A stretch of 64,000 nucleotides of DNA, taken from NCBI RefSeq assembly GCF_028476545.1, contig NW_026732991.1, positions 67,001-131,000 of the forward strand, read 5' to 3'. Below the pieces are notes generated by a model. The model was not told the DNA's origin, made no database searches, and saw only the letters and a list, made by a program, of their open reading frames with translations. Shown here one piece after another: positions 11,801-25,900 of this stretch (the stretch's first letter is position 1; the number at the start of each line of letters is the position of its first letter). The translations under genes and the position numbers were made by a program. Origin of the DNA: Physella acuta. Lineage: Eukaryota; Mollusca; Gastropoda; Physidae.

Positions 11801-14800
11801 ACAGTTTTCGGATTACGCGTTATCGATTACGGGTTACGGGATAAGGGTTACGGTTCACGGTTTGCCATTTACGGTTTACGTTGTACTGGTTACGGTTTTG
11901 GGGTTACGGGTGCGGGTTAGGGATTTCGGTATATGGGTTACGGGTTACGATTTCTCGGCGACGGTTTTCAGGTTACGGGTTATCGATTACGGGTTATCGA
12001 TTACGGGTTACGGTTTGACGGTTACATTTGTTGGGTTGCGTTTCTCGATTACGGGTAACGGTGTAACGGGTTATCGATTACAGGTTTCGGATTACGGAAA
12101 TACGGTTACTGGTTACGTTTAAGTTGTTTCGGTTACGTTTTTCGGGTTGTGGGTACGGGTTATGGTGTAAGGGTTTCGGTTTTCGGTTTGCCACTTACGG
12201 TTTATAATGTACTGGTTACGGTTTTGGGGTTACGGGTTCGGGTTAGGAATTTCGGTATATGGGTTACGGGTTACGATTTCATGGTGACGGTTTTCAGCTT
12301 ACGGGTTATCGATTACGGGTTATCGTATACGGGTTATCGATTACGGGTTATCGATTACGGGTTAAGGTTTGACGGTAATATTTGTCGGGTTACGTTTCTC
12401 GATTACGGGTTACGATGTAACGGGTTATCGATTACGGATTACGGCAATACGGTTACGGGTTACGATTAAAGTTATTTCGTTTACGGTTTTCGGGTTACGG
12501 TTATCGATTACGGGTTACGTTTCGACGGTAACAGTTTTCGGTTTAGGCATTATCGTTTACGGGTTACGGTGTAACGGGTTATCGATTACGGGTTACGGAT
12601 TACGGTAATTCGGTTAAGGGTGACGGTTAAAGTTGTTTCGGTTACAGTTTTCGGGTTGCGGGTACGGGTCACGGTGTAAGGGTTACGGTTACGGTTTTCG
12701 GGTTGCGGGTACGGGTTACGGTGTAAGGGTTTCGGTTTTTGGTTTGCCACTTACGGTTTATGTTGTACTGGTTACGGTTTTGGGTTACGGGTTCGGGTTA
12801 GGAATTTCATTATATGGGTTACGGGTTACGATTTCATGGTGACGGTTTTCAGCTTACGGGTTATCGATTACGGGTTATCGATTACGGGTTACGGTTTGAC
12901 GGTTACATTTGTCGGGTTGCGTTTCTCGATGACGGGTAACGGTGTAACGGGTTATCGATTACAGGTTACGGAAATACGGTTACGGGTTACGTTTAAGTTG
13001 TTTCAGTTACGTTTTTCGGGTTGAGGGTACTGGTTACGGTGTAAGGGTTTCGGTTTTCGGTTTGCCACTTACGGTTTATTATGTACTGGTTACGGTTTTG
13101 GGATTACGGGTTCGGGTTAGGAATTTCGGTATATGGGTTACGGGTTATCGATTTCATGGTGACGGTTTTCAGCTTAAGGGTTATCGATTACGTGTTATCG
13201 ATTACGGGTTATCGATTACGGGTTAAGGTTTGACGGTTATATTTGTCGGGTTACGTTTCTCGATTACGGGTTACGATGTAACGGGTTATCGATTACGGGT
13301 TACTGATTACGGAAATACGGTTACGGATTACGGAAAAACGGCTACGGGTTACGTTTAAGTTGTTTCGGTTACGTTTTTCGGGTTGCGGATACGGGTCACG
13401 GTGTAAGGGTTACGGTTACGGTTTTCGGGTTGCGGGTACGGGTTACGGTGTAAGGGTTACCGTTTACGGTTTGCCATTTACGGTTTACGTTGTACTGGTT
13501 ACGGTTTAGGGGTTACGGGTGCGGGTTAGGAATTTCGGTATATGGGTTACGGGCTACGATTTCTCGGAGACGGTTTTCAGGCTACGGGTTATCGATTACG
13601 GGTTATCGATTACGGGTTACGGTTTGACGGTTACATTTGTCGGGTTGCGTTTCTCGATTAAGGGTATCGGTGTAACGGCTTATTGATTACGGATGACGGA
13701 TTACGGAAATACGGTTACGGGTTATGTTTAAGTTGTTTCGGTTACTTTTTTCGGGTACGGGTTACGGTGTAAAGGTTTCGGTTTTTTGGTTTGCCACTTA
13801 CGGTTTATAATGTACTGGTTACGGTTTTGGGGTTACGGGTTCGGGTTAGGAATTTCATTATATTGGTTACGGGTTACGATTTCATGGTGACGGTTTTCAG
13901 CTTACGGGTTATCGATTAAGGGTTATCGATTACGGGTTATCGATTACGGGTTATCGATTAAGGTATAAGGTTTGACGGTAATATTTGTCGGGTTACGTTT
14001 CTCGATTACGGGTTACGATGTAACGGGTTATCGATTACGGATTACGGCAATACGGTTACGGGTTACGATTACAGTTATTTCGGTTACGGTTTTCGGGTAA
14101 CGGTTATCGATTACGGGTTACGTTTCGACGGTTACAGTTTTCGGTTTAGGCATTATCGTTTACGGGTTACGGTGTAACGGGTTATCGATTACGGGTTACG
14201 GATTACGGTAATTCGGTTAAGGGTGACGGTTAAAGTTGTTTCGGTTACGGTTTTCGGGTTGCGGGTACGGGTCACGGTGTAAGGGTTACGGTTACGGTTT
14301 TCGGGTTGCGGGTACGGGTTAAGGTGTAAGGGTTTAGGTTTTTGGTTTGCCACTTACGGTTTATAATGTACTGGTTGCTGTTTTGGGGTTACGGGTTCGG
14401 GTTAGGAATTTTGGTATATGGGTTACGGGTTACGATTTCATGGCGACGGTTTTCAGACTACGGGTTATCGATTACGGGTTACGGTTTGACGGTTACGTTT
14501 TCGGTTTACGCTTTATCGATTACGGGTTACGGTGTAACGTGTTATCGATTACGGATTACAGTAATACGGTTACGGATTACGGTCAAAGTTATTTCGGTTA
14601 CGGTTTTCGGGTTACGGTTATCGATTACGGGTTTCGTTTCGACGGTTACAGTTTTCGGTTTAGGCATTATCGTTTACGGGTTACGGTTTAACGGGTTATC
14701 GATTACGGGTTACGGATTACGGTAATTCGGTTACGGTTACGGTTAAAGTTGTTTCGGTTACGTTTTTCGGGTTGCGGGTACGGCTCACGGTGTAAGGGTT

Positions 14801-17511
14801 ACGGTTACGGTTTTGGGGTTACGGGTTCGGGTTAGGAATATCGGTATATGGGTTACGGGTTACGATTTCTCGGCGACGGTTTTCAGGTTACGGGTTATCG
14901 ATTACGGGTTACGTTTCGACGGTTACAGTTTTCGGATTACGCTTTATCGATTACGGGTTACGGTATAAGGGTTACGGTTCACGGTTTGCCATTTACGGTT
15001 TACGTTGTACTGATTACGGTTTTGGGGTTACGAGTTCGGGTTAGGAATTTCGGTATATGGGTTACGGGTTACGATTTCATGGTGAAGGTTTTAGCTTACG
15101 GGTTATCGATTACGGGTTATCGATTACGGGTTACGGTTTGACGGTTACATTTGTCGGGTTGCGTTTCTCGATAACGGGTAACGGTGTAACGGGTTATCGA
15201 TTACAGGTTACGGATTACGGAAATACGGTTACGGGTTACGTTTAAGTTGTTTCGGTTACGTTTTTCGGGTTGCGGGTACGGGTGACGGTGTAAGGGTTTC
15301 GGTTTTCGGTTTGCCACTTACGGTTTATAATGTACTGGTTACGGTTTTGGGGTTACGGGTTCGGGTTAAGAATTTCGTTATATGGGTTACTGGTTACGAT
15401 TTCATGGTGACGGTTTTCAGCTTACGGGTTATCGATTACGGGTTATCGATTACGGGTTAATGTTTGACGGTAATATTTGTCGGGTTACGTTTCTCGATTA
15501 TGGGTTACGATGTAACGGGTTATCGATTACGGATTACGGCAATACGGTTACGGGTTACGATTACAGTTATTTCGGTTACGGTTTTCGGGTTACGGTTATC
15601 GATTACGGGTTACGTTTCGACGGTTACAGTTTTCGGTTTAGGCATTATCGTTTACGGGTTACGGTGTAACGGGTTATCGATTACGGGTTACGGATTACGG
15701 TAATTCGGTTAAGGGTGACGGTTAAAGTTGTTTCGATTACAGTTTTCGGGTTGCGGGTACGGGTCACGGTGTAAGGGTTACGGTTACGGATTTCGGGTTG
15801 CGGGTACGGTTTACGGTGTAAGGGTTACAGTTTACGGTTTGCCATTTACGGTTTACGTTGTACTGGTTACGGTTTTGGTGTTACGGGTTCGGGTTAGGAA
15901 TTTCATTATATGGGTTACGGGTTACGATTTCATGGTGACGGTTTTCAGCTTACGTGTTATCGATTACGGGTTATCGATTACGGGTTATCGATTACGGGTT
16001 AAGGTTTGACGGTTATATTTGTCGGGTTACGTTTCTCGATTACGGGTTACGATGTAACGGGTTATCGATTACGGATTACGGCAATACGGTTACGGGTTAC
16101 GATTAAAGTTATTTCGGTTAAGGTTTTCGGGTTACGGTTATCGATTACGGGTTACGTTTCGACGGTTACAGTTTTCGGTTTAGGCATTATCGTTTACGGG
16201 TTACGGTGTAACGGGTTATCGATTACGGGTTACGGATTACGGTAATTCGGTTAAGGGTGACGGTTAAAGTTGTTTCGGTTACGGTTTTCGGGTTGCGGGT
16301 ACGGGTCACGGTGTAACGGTTACGGTTACGGTTTTCGGGTTGCGGGTACGGGTTACGGTGTAAGGGTTTAGGTTTTTGGTTTGCCACTTACGGTTTATAA
16401 TGTACTGGTTGCGGTTTTGGGGTTACGGGTTCGGGTTAGGAATTTTGGTATATGGGTTACGGGTTACGATTTCATGGCGACGGTTTTCAGATTACGGGTT
16501 ATCGATTACGGGTTACGGTTTGACGGTTACGTTTTCGTTTTACGCTTTATCGATTACGGGTTACGGTGTAACGTGTTATCGATTACGGATTACAGTAATA
16601 CGGTTACGGGTTACGGTTAAAGTTATTTCGGTTACGGTTTTCGGGTTACGGTTATCGATTACGGGTTTTAGTTTCAAAGGTTACAGTTTTCGGTTTAGGC
16701 ATTATCGTTTACGGGTTACGGTGTAACGGGTTATCGATTACGGGTTACGGATTACGGTAATTCGGTTAGGGTTACGGTTAAAGTTGTTTCGGTTACGTTT
16801 TTCGGTTTGCGGGTACGGCTCACGGTGTAAGGGTTACGGTTACGGTTTTGGGGTTACGGGTTCGGGTTAGGAATTTCGATATATGGGTTACGGGTTACGC
16901 TTTACGGGTTACGGGTTATCGATTACGGGTTACGTTTCGACGGTTACAGTTTTCGTATTACGCTTTATCGATTACGGGTTACGGTATAAGGGTTACGCTT
17001 CACGGTTTGCCATTTACGGTTTACGTTGTACTGGTTACGGTTTTGGGGTTACGAGTTCGGGTTAGGAATTTCGGTATATGGGTTACGGGTTACGATTTCA
17101 TGGTGAAGGTTTTCAGCTTACGGGTTATCGATTACGGGTTATCGATTACGGGTTAAGGTTTGACGGTTATATTTGTCGGGTTACGTTTCTCGATTACGGG
17201 TTACGATGTAACGGGTTATCGATTACGGATTACGGCAATACGGTTACGGGTTACGATTTTAGTTATTTCGGTTACGGTTTTCGGGTTACGGTTATCGATT
17301 ACGGGTTACGTTTCGACGGTTACAGTTTTCGGTTTAGGCATTAACGTTTACGGGTTACGGTGTAACGGGTTATCGATTACGGGTTACGGTAATACGGTTA
17401 GGGGTTACGTTTAAGTTGTTTCGGTTACGGTTTTTGGGTTGCGGGTACGAGTTATGGTGTAAGGGCTTCGGTTTTTGGTTTGCCACTTACGGTTTATGTT
17501 GTACTGGTTAC
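8841..17511. repeat. TTACGGG array with ~320-bp higher-order repeat
   Basis: The basic GGTTACGG units are organised into a higher-order unit. A landmark TTTGCCACTTACGGTTTA (or the ATTTACGG variant) recurs near 9671, 10206, 10658, 10971, 11164, 11485, 11862, 12187, 12744, 13061, 13458, 13790, 14346, 14987, 15310, 15838, 16380, 17007 and 17478. The commonest spacings are near 320 and 540 bp. Other shared landmarks are ACGATTTCATGG, TATCGATTACGGG (contains ATCGAT) and AAGTTGTTTCGG. Copies are close to each other, indicating recent expansion or homogenisation. Confidence 0.85.
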
Positions 17512-18192
17512 GGTATTCGAGCTTCGGTTTGCGGGTTACGGTATTCGAGCTACGGTTTGCGGGTTACGGTATTCGAGCTACGGTTTGCGGGTTACGGTAT
17601 TCGAGCTACGGTGTGCGGGTTACGGTATTCGAGCTACGGTTTGCGGGTTACGGTATTCGAGCTACGGTTTACGGGTTGCGGTATTCGAGCTACGGTTTGC
17701 GGGTTACGGTATTCGAGCTACGGTTTGCGGGTTACGGTATTCGAGCTACGGTTTGCGGGTTACGGTATTCAAGCTACGGTTTGCGGGTTACGGTATTCGA
17801 GCTACGGTTTACGGGTTACGGTATTCGAGCTACGGTTTGCGGGTTACGGTATTCGAGCTACGGTGAGCGGGTTACGGTATTCCAGCTACGGTTTGCGGGT
17901 TACGGTATTCGAGCTACGGTTTGCGGGTTACGGTATTCGAGCTACGGTGTGCGGGTTACGGTATTCGAGCTACGGTTTGCGGGTTACGGTATTCGAGCTA
18001 CGGTTTGCGGGTTACGGTATTCGAGCTACGGTTTGCGGGTTACGGTATTCGAGCTACGGTTTGCGGGTTACGGTATTCGAGCTACGGTTTGCGGGGGTTT
18101 GCGGGTTACGGTATTCGAGCTACGGTTTGCGGGTTACGGTATTCGAGCAACGGTTTGCGGGTTACGGTATTCGAGCTACGGTGTGCGGGTTT
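17512..18192. repeat. 28-bp satellite, short block
   Basis: About 24 copies of a 28-bp unit with the core GGTTACGGTATTCGAGCTAC. It arises directly from the surrounding GGTTACGG repeats. The period is 9 codons plus 1 base and lacks stops, so all three forward frames stay open and give the same peptide repeat (VTVFELR, AGYGIRATV, GLRYSSYG). It is the apparent progenitor type of the larger block at 22976-27060. Confidence 0.9.
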
Positions 18193-20060
18193 TTACGGTT
18201 TACGGTTACAGTTTTCGAGTTACGTGTTTACGAATATTCGGTTACGTTTTTTCGGTAAACGTGTTGCCTTTTACGGTTTACGGTTGACGGTGGACGGTTG
18301 ACGGTTTACGACGGTTTACGACGGTTTACGAAGGTTTACGACGGTTTACGACGGTTTACGACGGTTTACGGTATACGGTATACGGTATACGGTATACCGT
18401 TGACGGTTGACGGTTTACGGTTTACTTTTTACGGTTTATGGTTTACGGTTTACTTTTTACGGTTTATGGTTTACGGTTTACTTTTTACGGTTTATGGTTT
18501 GCGGTTTACGGATTACGAGTTACGGAATTCGGGCTATGGTTTGCGTGTTGCGGGTTACGGTTATTTGGTTACGGGTAACGGTTTACGAGTTACGGTATGA
18601 CAGTTACGGTTTTTGGCGCTACAGGTTTGCGGGTGACGTGTTACGTTATTCGGGCTACGGGTATTCGTTTACGGGTTACGGTTTACGAGTTACGGAATGA
18701 CAGTTACGGTTTTTCGGTAAACGTGTTACGGGTTACGGTGTACGGGTTACAAAGTAAGGGTTATGGATTGCCATTCGAAAAAAAGTTTGACGGTTACAGT
18801 TTTTGGGTTTCGGGGTACGGTATTCGGGCTACGGTTTGCGGGTTCCGGAATTCGATCTACGGTTTGCAGGTGGGGTTTACAGATTACCGTTCATGGAAAG
18901 CGGTTTGACGGTTACGGTTTTTGGGTTACGGGTTACGGTTCTCTGGCAACAGATTTGCGGGTTACGGGTTACGGATATTGGGTTAAGTTTTCGAGTTACG
19001 TGTTTACGAATATTCGGTTACGGGTTACGGTTTACGAGTTACGGAATGACAGTTACGGTTTTTCGGTAAACGTGTTGCCTGTTACGGACTACGGTTTACA
19101 AGTTATGGAATGACAGTTACGGTTTTTCGGTAAACGTGTTACGGTTTACGGTTTACGGGTTACGGTGTACGGGTTACGAAATACGGGTAAAGAAGTAAAG
19201 AATTACCGGTTATGGATTACCAGCTACGGTTTGGCGGTTACGGGATTCGGGTGACGGGTTTCTGGTTACGGGTAATGGCGTAAGGGTTACAAAGTACGGG
19301 TTTACGGATTACCATTGCGGAAAACAGTTTGACGGTTATTGTTTCTGGGTTACGGAATTCGGGCTATGGTTTGCGTGTTGCGGGTTGCGGTTATTTGGTT
19401 ACGGTTTTCAAGTTCCATGTTTTCAGGGATTTGGTTACGGGTAATGGTTTACGACTTACGGGATGACAGTTACGGTTTTTCGGTAATTGTGTTACGGGTT
19501 ACAGTGTACGGGTTACAAAGTACGGGTTACGGATTACCGTTTACGGAAAACAGTTTGACGGTTACGGTTTCTGGGTTACGGGTTACGGTATTCTGGCTAA
19601 CGCGTATTTGGTTACGGTTTTACAAGTTACGTTATGACGATTCTTCGGTAAACGTGTTGCGGGTTAAGGGTTGCGGAGTACGGCTTACTAAGTACGGCTT
19701 ACGGATTAACTATAACGGGTTACCGATTGACGGTTACGGTTTTTGGGTTTCGGTTCTCGGGCAACAGGTTTGCGGGTTACGGGTTACGGTTATTGGGTTA
19801 CAGTTTTCGAGTTTACGTGTTTACGGATATTCAGTTACGGGTTACGGTTTACGAGTTAAGGAATGACAATTACGGTTTTTCGGTAAACGTGTTACGGTTT
19901 ACGGGTTACCGTTTACGGGTTACAAAGTACGGGTTGCGGAAAACAGTTTGACGGTTACGGTTTCTGGGTTACGGGTTACGGTATTCGGGCTACGGATTGA
20001 GGGTTTCGGAATTCGATCTACGGTTTGCAAGTAGCGGGTTGCGGGTTACGGTTTATGGAA
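18193..20060. repeat. Irregular GGTTTACGG array
   Basis: Mixed units: GACGGTTTACGACGGTTTAC runs near 18300-18370, TACGGTATACGG runs near 18370-18400, ACTTTTTACGGTTTATGG triplicate near 18420-18495, then longer diverged units marked by GAATGACAGTTACGG and TTTTTCGGTAAACGTGTT. No gene is visible. Confidence 0.8.
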
Positions 20061-22747
20061 ATTACGGGTAACCCTTACTGTAACCCTTGATATTTTAGAT
20101 TTCAGGTTTTCGGTTTAACTTTTTAAGATAAACATTTTAGGTTTAACATTATTTTAAGTTAAGGGTTACTAGTTGCAGATTGCAGGTTGCAAATTACGAG
20201 TTGTAGGTATTGAGTTACGGGTTTTTATTTGCAGGTTACGTGTTACGGGTTACGACTTGCAGGTTAGGGTTTATGAATTGCAGATTACAGGTTACTGGTT
20301 GAGGTTTTTGCAGTTTTGGGATTACGCTATAAGTTTTAGGTTTAACTGTTAACGTTTTGAGTTTAAAGTTTTAGGTTTAATATTTTATGTTTTATGTTTT
20401 ATGTTACGGGTTGCGAGGTACGTGTTACGAGGCGCAGGTTACGGGTTACGGTTTCACGGTTACCGGTTACGGTTTTTACAGCTTACCGGTTATGTTTTAC
20501 ATTTTCAGTTTAATGTTTAACTTTAGGTTTAAGGTTTATGTTTAATATTTTGGGTTTAACGGGTTAGGTTTAATATTTTAGGTTACGGGTTTCTAGTTAG
20601 GGTTATTAGTTCCAGGTTACGAACAGCCAGTTGCAGTTTATGATTTGCAGGTGACAGGTCATGGTTTTTGCAGTTTGAGGGTTACGTTTCAAGTTTTAGG
20701 TTTCTCTGATTTCGGAATTTTGGTTTTATTTTTAACGTTATAAATTCAACGTTTTAGGTGTAATGTTTTACGTTAACATTTTAGGTTTAATATTTAAGCT
20801 TTAATGTTTTATGGTACGGGTTAAGAGTTGCAAGTTACGGGATACGGTTTGACGGTTACGGTTTTTGAGTGACGTGTTTACGGGTATTTGGTTACTGCTT
20901 ACGGTTTGTGATTTATGAGTTACGGTATGACAGGTAATGTTTTTCGGATTATGTGTTACGGGTTACAGTTTGCGCGTTAAAGGTTACGTTGTACGGGTTG
21001 CGGGTTAAACGTTACGGCTTACGATGTAAGGGTTATGGTATACGGTTACGGATTACGGGTCACGGTTTGGAGGTTACGTTTTTTTTGTAATAGGGGTTAC
21101 GTAATCGGGTTACGGATTACAGTTTCTCGTTTGACGGTTACGATTTTTCATATACGGGTTACGGGTAACATGTTACGGATTACGTATTATGTGTTTCGGC
21201 ATGACGTTGAAGGTTTTTCGAGTTAATTGTTACGGGCTACGGTAAGTGGGTTATGGGTTACGGTATTCGGGTTACGGTTTGCGAGTTAAGGGTTACGGTT
21301 TGACGGTTACGGTTTTCGAGTAACGATATGAATGTAATGGATTACGGGTTAGATTTTGCGGGTTACGGGCTACTGTGTACAGGTAACGGGTAAAGAGTTG
21401 AGGGTTACGGTTTTCGTGTACGGTTTAATGGTAACGGTTTTTCTGAGTACTGGTTACGGGTTACGATTTGCGGATAACGGTGTATGAGTTACGGATTATC
21501 GGTTATGGGTTACGGTTTAGCATTTTCAGACACAAGTTAGGCTTTATGTTTTAGGTTTTAGGTTTTAGATTTCATATTGTGGGTTTTAGGTTTAACGATT
21601 AGGGGTTAACATTTTTGGTTTAACTTTTAGGTATAATATTTTAGTTTTTAACGTTTTTACGTTACGGGTTACGAGTTGCAGGTTACGGGTTGCAGGTTAC
21701 GGTTTACAGTTTTTGCAGTTTACGTTTTACGTTTTAAGTTTTAGGTTTTAGATTTCAGGTTTTCAGTTTTCGGTTTAATATTTTAGGTTTAAAGTTTAGG
21801 TTACTAGTTATGAGCTGCATGTTTAACATTTTAGGTTTTATAACTAAGGTTTAACGTTTTAGTTTACATGTTGCATGTTGCAGGTTGCGGGTTACGAGTT
21901 GCAGGTTACAGGTTACGAGTTGCAGGTTATGATTTTTGCAGCTAACCGGTTCCGTTTTAAGTTTTAGAATTATGGTTTTAGATTTCAGGTTTTCCGTTTT
22001 CGGTTTATCGTTTTAGGTTTTACGAATTAGGTTGATCATTTTAGGTTTGATTTTTTTAGGTTACGGGTTACGAGTTGCAGTTTATGTGTTACGGTTTTTG
22101 CAGTCAAGTGGTTACGCCTTAAACTGTAAGTTTTATGTTTTAGATTTCATGTCGGTTTTAGGTATAACGTTTTAGGGTGAACATTTTAGGTTTAACGTTT
22201 TAGTTTACGGGTTACGAGTTGCAGGTTGCAGTTTATGAATTGCAGGTTACGAGTTACGAGATGCAGGTTTCTTGTTACGAACTGCACGTTACAGGTTACC
22301 AATTACGAATTGTCTGTTACGTGTTTCAGGTTACGTTTTACGGTTTTTGCAGTTTAGGTGTTGGGTTTTAGGTTTTAGATTTCTGGTTTTCTAATTTAGG
22401 TTTAACGTTTCAGGGTTTCATTTTAAGTTTTAACGCTATAGGTTTAACTTTTAGGTGTAACATTATAGGTTAAACGTTGTAGGTTTTGGGTTTAAGATTT
22501 TAGGTTTAACGTTTTAGGTTTAACGTTTTAGGTTTAACATTTTAGGTTTACCGTTTTAGGTTCAATTTAAACGTTTTAGATTTCAGGTTTTAGTTTTAAT
22601 GTTTTATGGTTTATGTTTATTGATTTAGGTTTAAGGCTTTAGGTGTTTATATTTAGGTTTTAGGTTTTTGGTCTTTGGCGTTTTGAAAAAAATTCGAACT
22701 AATGTTGTACTTATGTACTTGCAGTTTCTATAGCAGTTCTTGTTTTA
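20061..22747. repeat. TTTAGG/TTTAACG-type array preceding module 2
   Basis: Diverged, T-rich units such as GTTTTAGGTTTAACG, GAGTTGCAGGTTACG and TTTTTGCAGTTTACCGG. Fewer CpGs and lower regularity than the TTACGGG part. It ends at module 2. A short inverted stretch marks its left border (see findings). Confidence 0.75.
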
Positions 22748-22960
22748 ACGAGATAAGGTTGCAAGCCTTATATTTCAACCCCCAACCTGGAGGACCAGTG
22801 TGCTAGCTTTGGTCTGATCCCTACCCACGAAGATCTTCCCAGCTTGGTTGAACCTACCAGGAGTTTACACTCCCGCTGGTATAGCTCTTGGGGTCATCGA
22901 GATACACAAGCTGCCAAGCCACGACAAGGCTCTAGCACCTGATGGCAGTCGCGTGACGGG
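22748..22960. repeat. 213-bp conserved module, copy 2
   Basis: Differs from copy 1 at only two bases. Both lie in the loop of the ATAAGG/CCTTAT hairpin (TTGCTGG to TTGCAAG). No indels. It is followed within about 15 bp by the large 28-bp satellite block. Confidence 0.8.
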
Positions 22961-22975
22961 TTACCGTTTACGTTT

Positions 22976-25900
22976 GGCGGGTTGCGGGCTGCGGTATTCG
23001 AGCTACGGCGTGCGGGCTGCGGTATTCGAGCTACGGCGTGCGGGCTGCGGTATTCGAGCTACGGCGTGCGGGCTGCGGTATTCGAGCTACGGCGTGCGGG
23101 CTGCGGTATTCGAGCTACGGCGTGCGGGCTGCGGTATTCGAGCTACGGCGTGCGGGCTGCGGTATTCGAGCTACGGCGTGCGGGCTGCGGTATTCGAGTT
23201 ACGGCGTGCGGGCTGCGGTATTCGAGCTACGGCGTGCGGGCTGCGGTATTCGAGCTACGGCGTGCGGGCTGCGGTATTCGAGCTACGGCGTGCGGGCTGC
23301 GGTATTCGAGCTACGGCGTGCGGGCTGCGGTATTCGAGTTACGGCGTGCGGGCTGCGGTATTCGAGCTACGGCGTGCGGGCTGCGGTATTCGAGCTACGG
23401 CGTGCGGGCTGCGGTATTCGAGCTACGGCGTGCGGGCTGCGGTATTCGAGCTACGGCGTGCGGGCTGCGGTATTCGAGCTACGGCGTGCGGGCTGCGGTA
23501 TTCGAGCTACGGCGTGCGGGCTGCGGTATTCGAGCTACGGCGTGCGGGCTGCGGTATTCGAGCTACGGCGTGCGGGCTGCGGTATTCGAGCTACGGCGTG
23601 CGGGCTGCGGTATTCGAGCTACGGCGTGCGGGCTGCGGTATTCGAGCTACGGCGTGCGGGCTGCGGTATTCGAGCTACGGCGTGCGGGCTGCGGTATTCG
23701 AGCTACGGCGTGCGGGCTGCGGTATTCGAGCTACGGCGTGCGGGCTGCGGTATTCGAGCTACGGCGTGCGGGCTGCGGTATTCGAGTTACGGCGTGCGGG
23801 CTGCGGTATTCGAGCTACGGCGTGCGGGCTGCGGTATTCGAGCTACGGCGTGCGGGCTGCGGTATTCGAGCTACGGCGTGCGGGCTGCGGTATTCGAGCT
23901 ACGGCGTGCGGGCTGCGGTATTCGAGTTACGGCGTGCGGGCTGCGGTATTCGAGCTACGGCGTGCGGGCTGCGGTATTCGAGCTACGGCGTGCGGGCTGC
24001 GGTATTCGAGCTACGGCGTGCGGGCTGCGGTATTCGAGCTACGGCGTGCGGGCTGCGGTATTCGAGCTACGGCGTGCGGGCTGCGGTATTCGAGCTACGG
24101 CGTGCGGGCTGCGGTATTCGAGCTACGGCGTGCGGGCTGCGGTATTCGAGCTACGGCGTGCGGGCTGCGGTATTCGAGCTACGGCGTGCGGGCTGCGGTA
24201 TTCGAGCTACGGCGTGCGGGCTGCGGTATTCGAGCTACGGCGTGCGGGCTGCGGTATTCGAGCTACGGCGTGCGGGCTGCGGTATTCGAGCTACGGCGTG
24301 CGGGCTGCGGTATTCGAGCTACGGCGTGCGGGCTGCGGTATTCGAGCTACGGCGTGCGGGCTGCGGTATTCGAGCTACGGCGTGCGGGCTGCGGTATTCG
24401 AGCTACGGCGTGCGGGCTGCGGTATTCGTGCTACGGCGTGCGGGCTGCGGTATTCGAGCTACGGCGTGCGGGCTGCGGTATTCGAGCTACGGCGTGCGGG
24501 CTGCGGTATTCGAGCTACGGCGTGCGGGCTGCGGTATTCGAGCTACGGCGTGCGGGCTGCGGTATTCGAGCTACGGCGTGCGGGCTGCGGTATTCGAGCT
24601 ACGGCGTGCGGGCTGCGGTATTCGAGCTACGGCGTGCGGGCTGCGGTATTCGAGCTACGGCGTGCGGGCTGCGGTATTCGAGCTACGGCGTGCGGGCTGC
24701 GGTATTCGAGCTACGGCGTGCGGGCTGCGGTATTCGAGCTACGGCGTGCGGGCTGCGGTATTCGAGCTACGGCGTGCGGGCTACGGTATTCGAGCTACTA
24801 CGGTGTGCGGGTTACGGTATTCGAGCTACTACGGTGTGCGGGTTACGGTATTCGAGCTACTACGGTGTGCGGGTTACGGTATTCGAGCTACGGCGTGCGG
24901 GCTGCGGTATTCGAGCTACGGCGTGCGGGCTGCGGTATTCGAGCTACGGCGTGCGGGCTGCGGTATTCGAGCTACGGCGTGCGGGCTGCGGTATTCGAGC
25001 TACGGCGTGCGGGCTGCGGTATTCGAGCTACGGCGTGCGGGCTGCGGTATTCGAGCTACGGCGTGCGGGCTACGGTATTCGAGCTACGGCGTGCGGGCTA
25101 CGGTATTCGAGCTACGGCGTGCGGGCTACGGTATTCGAGCTACTACGGTGTGCGGGTTACGGTATTCGAGCTACTACGGTGTGCGGGTTACGGTATTCGA
25201 GATACTACGGTGTGCGGGTTACGGTATTCGAGCTACTACGGTGTGCGGGTTACGGTATTCGAGCTACTACGGTGTGCGGGTTACGGTATTCGAGCTACTA
25301 CGGTGTGCGGGTTACGGTATTCGAGCTACTACGGTGTGCGGGTTACGGTATTCGAGCTACTACGGTGTGCGGGTTACGGTATTCGAGCTACTACGGTGTG
25401 CGGGTTACGGTATTCGAGCTACTACGGTGTGCGGGTTACGGTATTCGAGCTACTACGGTGTGCGGGTTACGGTATTCGAGCTACTACGGTGTGCGGGTTA
25501 CGGTATTCGAGCTACTACGGTGTGCGGGTTACGGTATTCGAGCTACTACGGTGTGCGGGTTACGGTATTCGAGCTACGGTGTGCGGGTTACGGTATTCGA
25601 GCTACGGTGTGCGGGTTACGGTATTCGAGCTACGGTGTGCGGGTTACGGTATTCGAGCTACGGTGTGCGGGTTACGGTATTCGAGCTACGGTGTGCGGGT
25701 TACGGTATTCGAGCTACTACGGTGTGCGGGTTACGGTATTCGAGCTACTACGTCGTGCGGGTTACGGTATTCGAGCTACTACGTCGTGCGGGTTACGGTA
25801 TTCGAGCTACTACGGTGTGCGGGTTACGGTATTCGAGCTACTACGGTGTGCGGGTTACAGTATTCGAGCTACGGTGTGCGGGTTACGGTATTCGAGCTAC

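Noticed and set aside
8728-20000. Dozens of forward open frames of 60-280 codons with YGLR/VTVF peptides
   Set aside because: Products of GGTTACGG repeats; no start context, splice sites or conserved domain.
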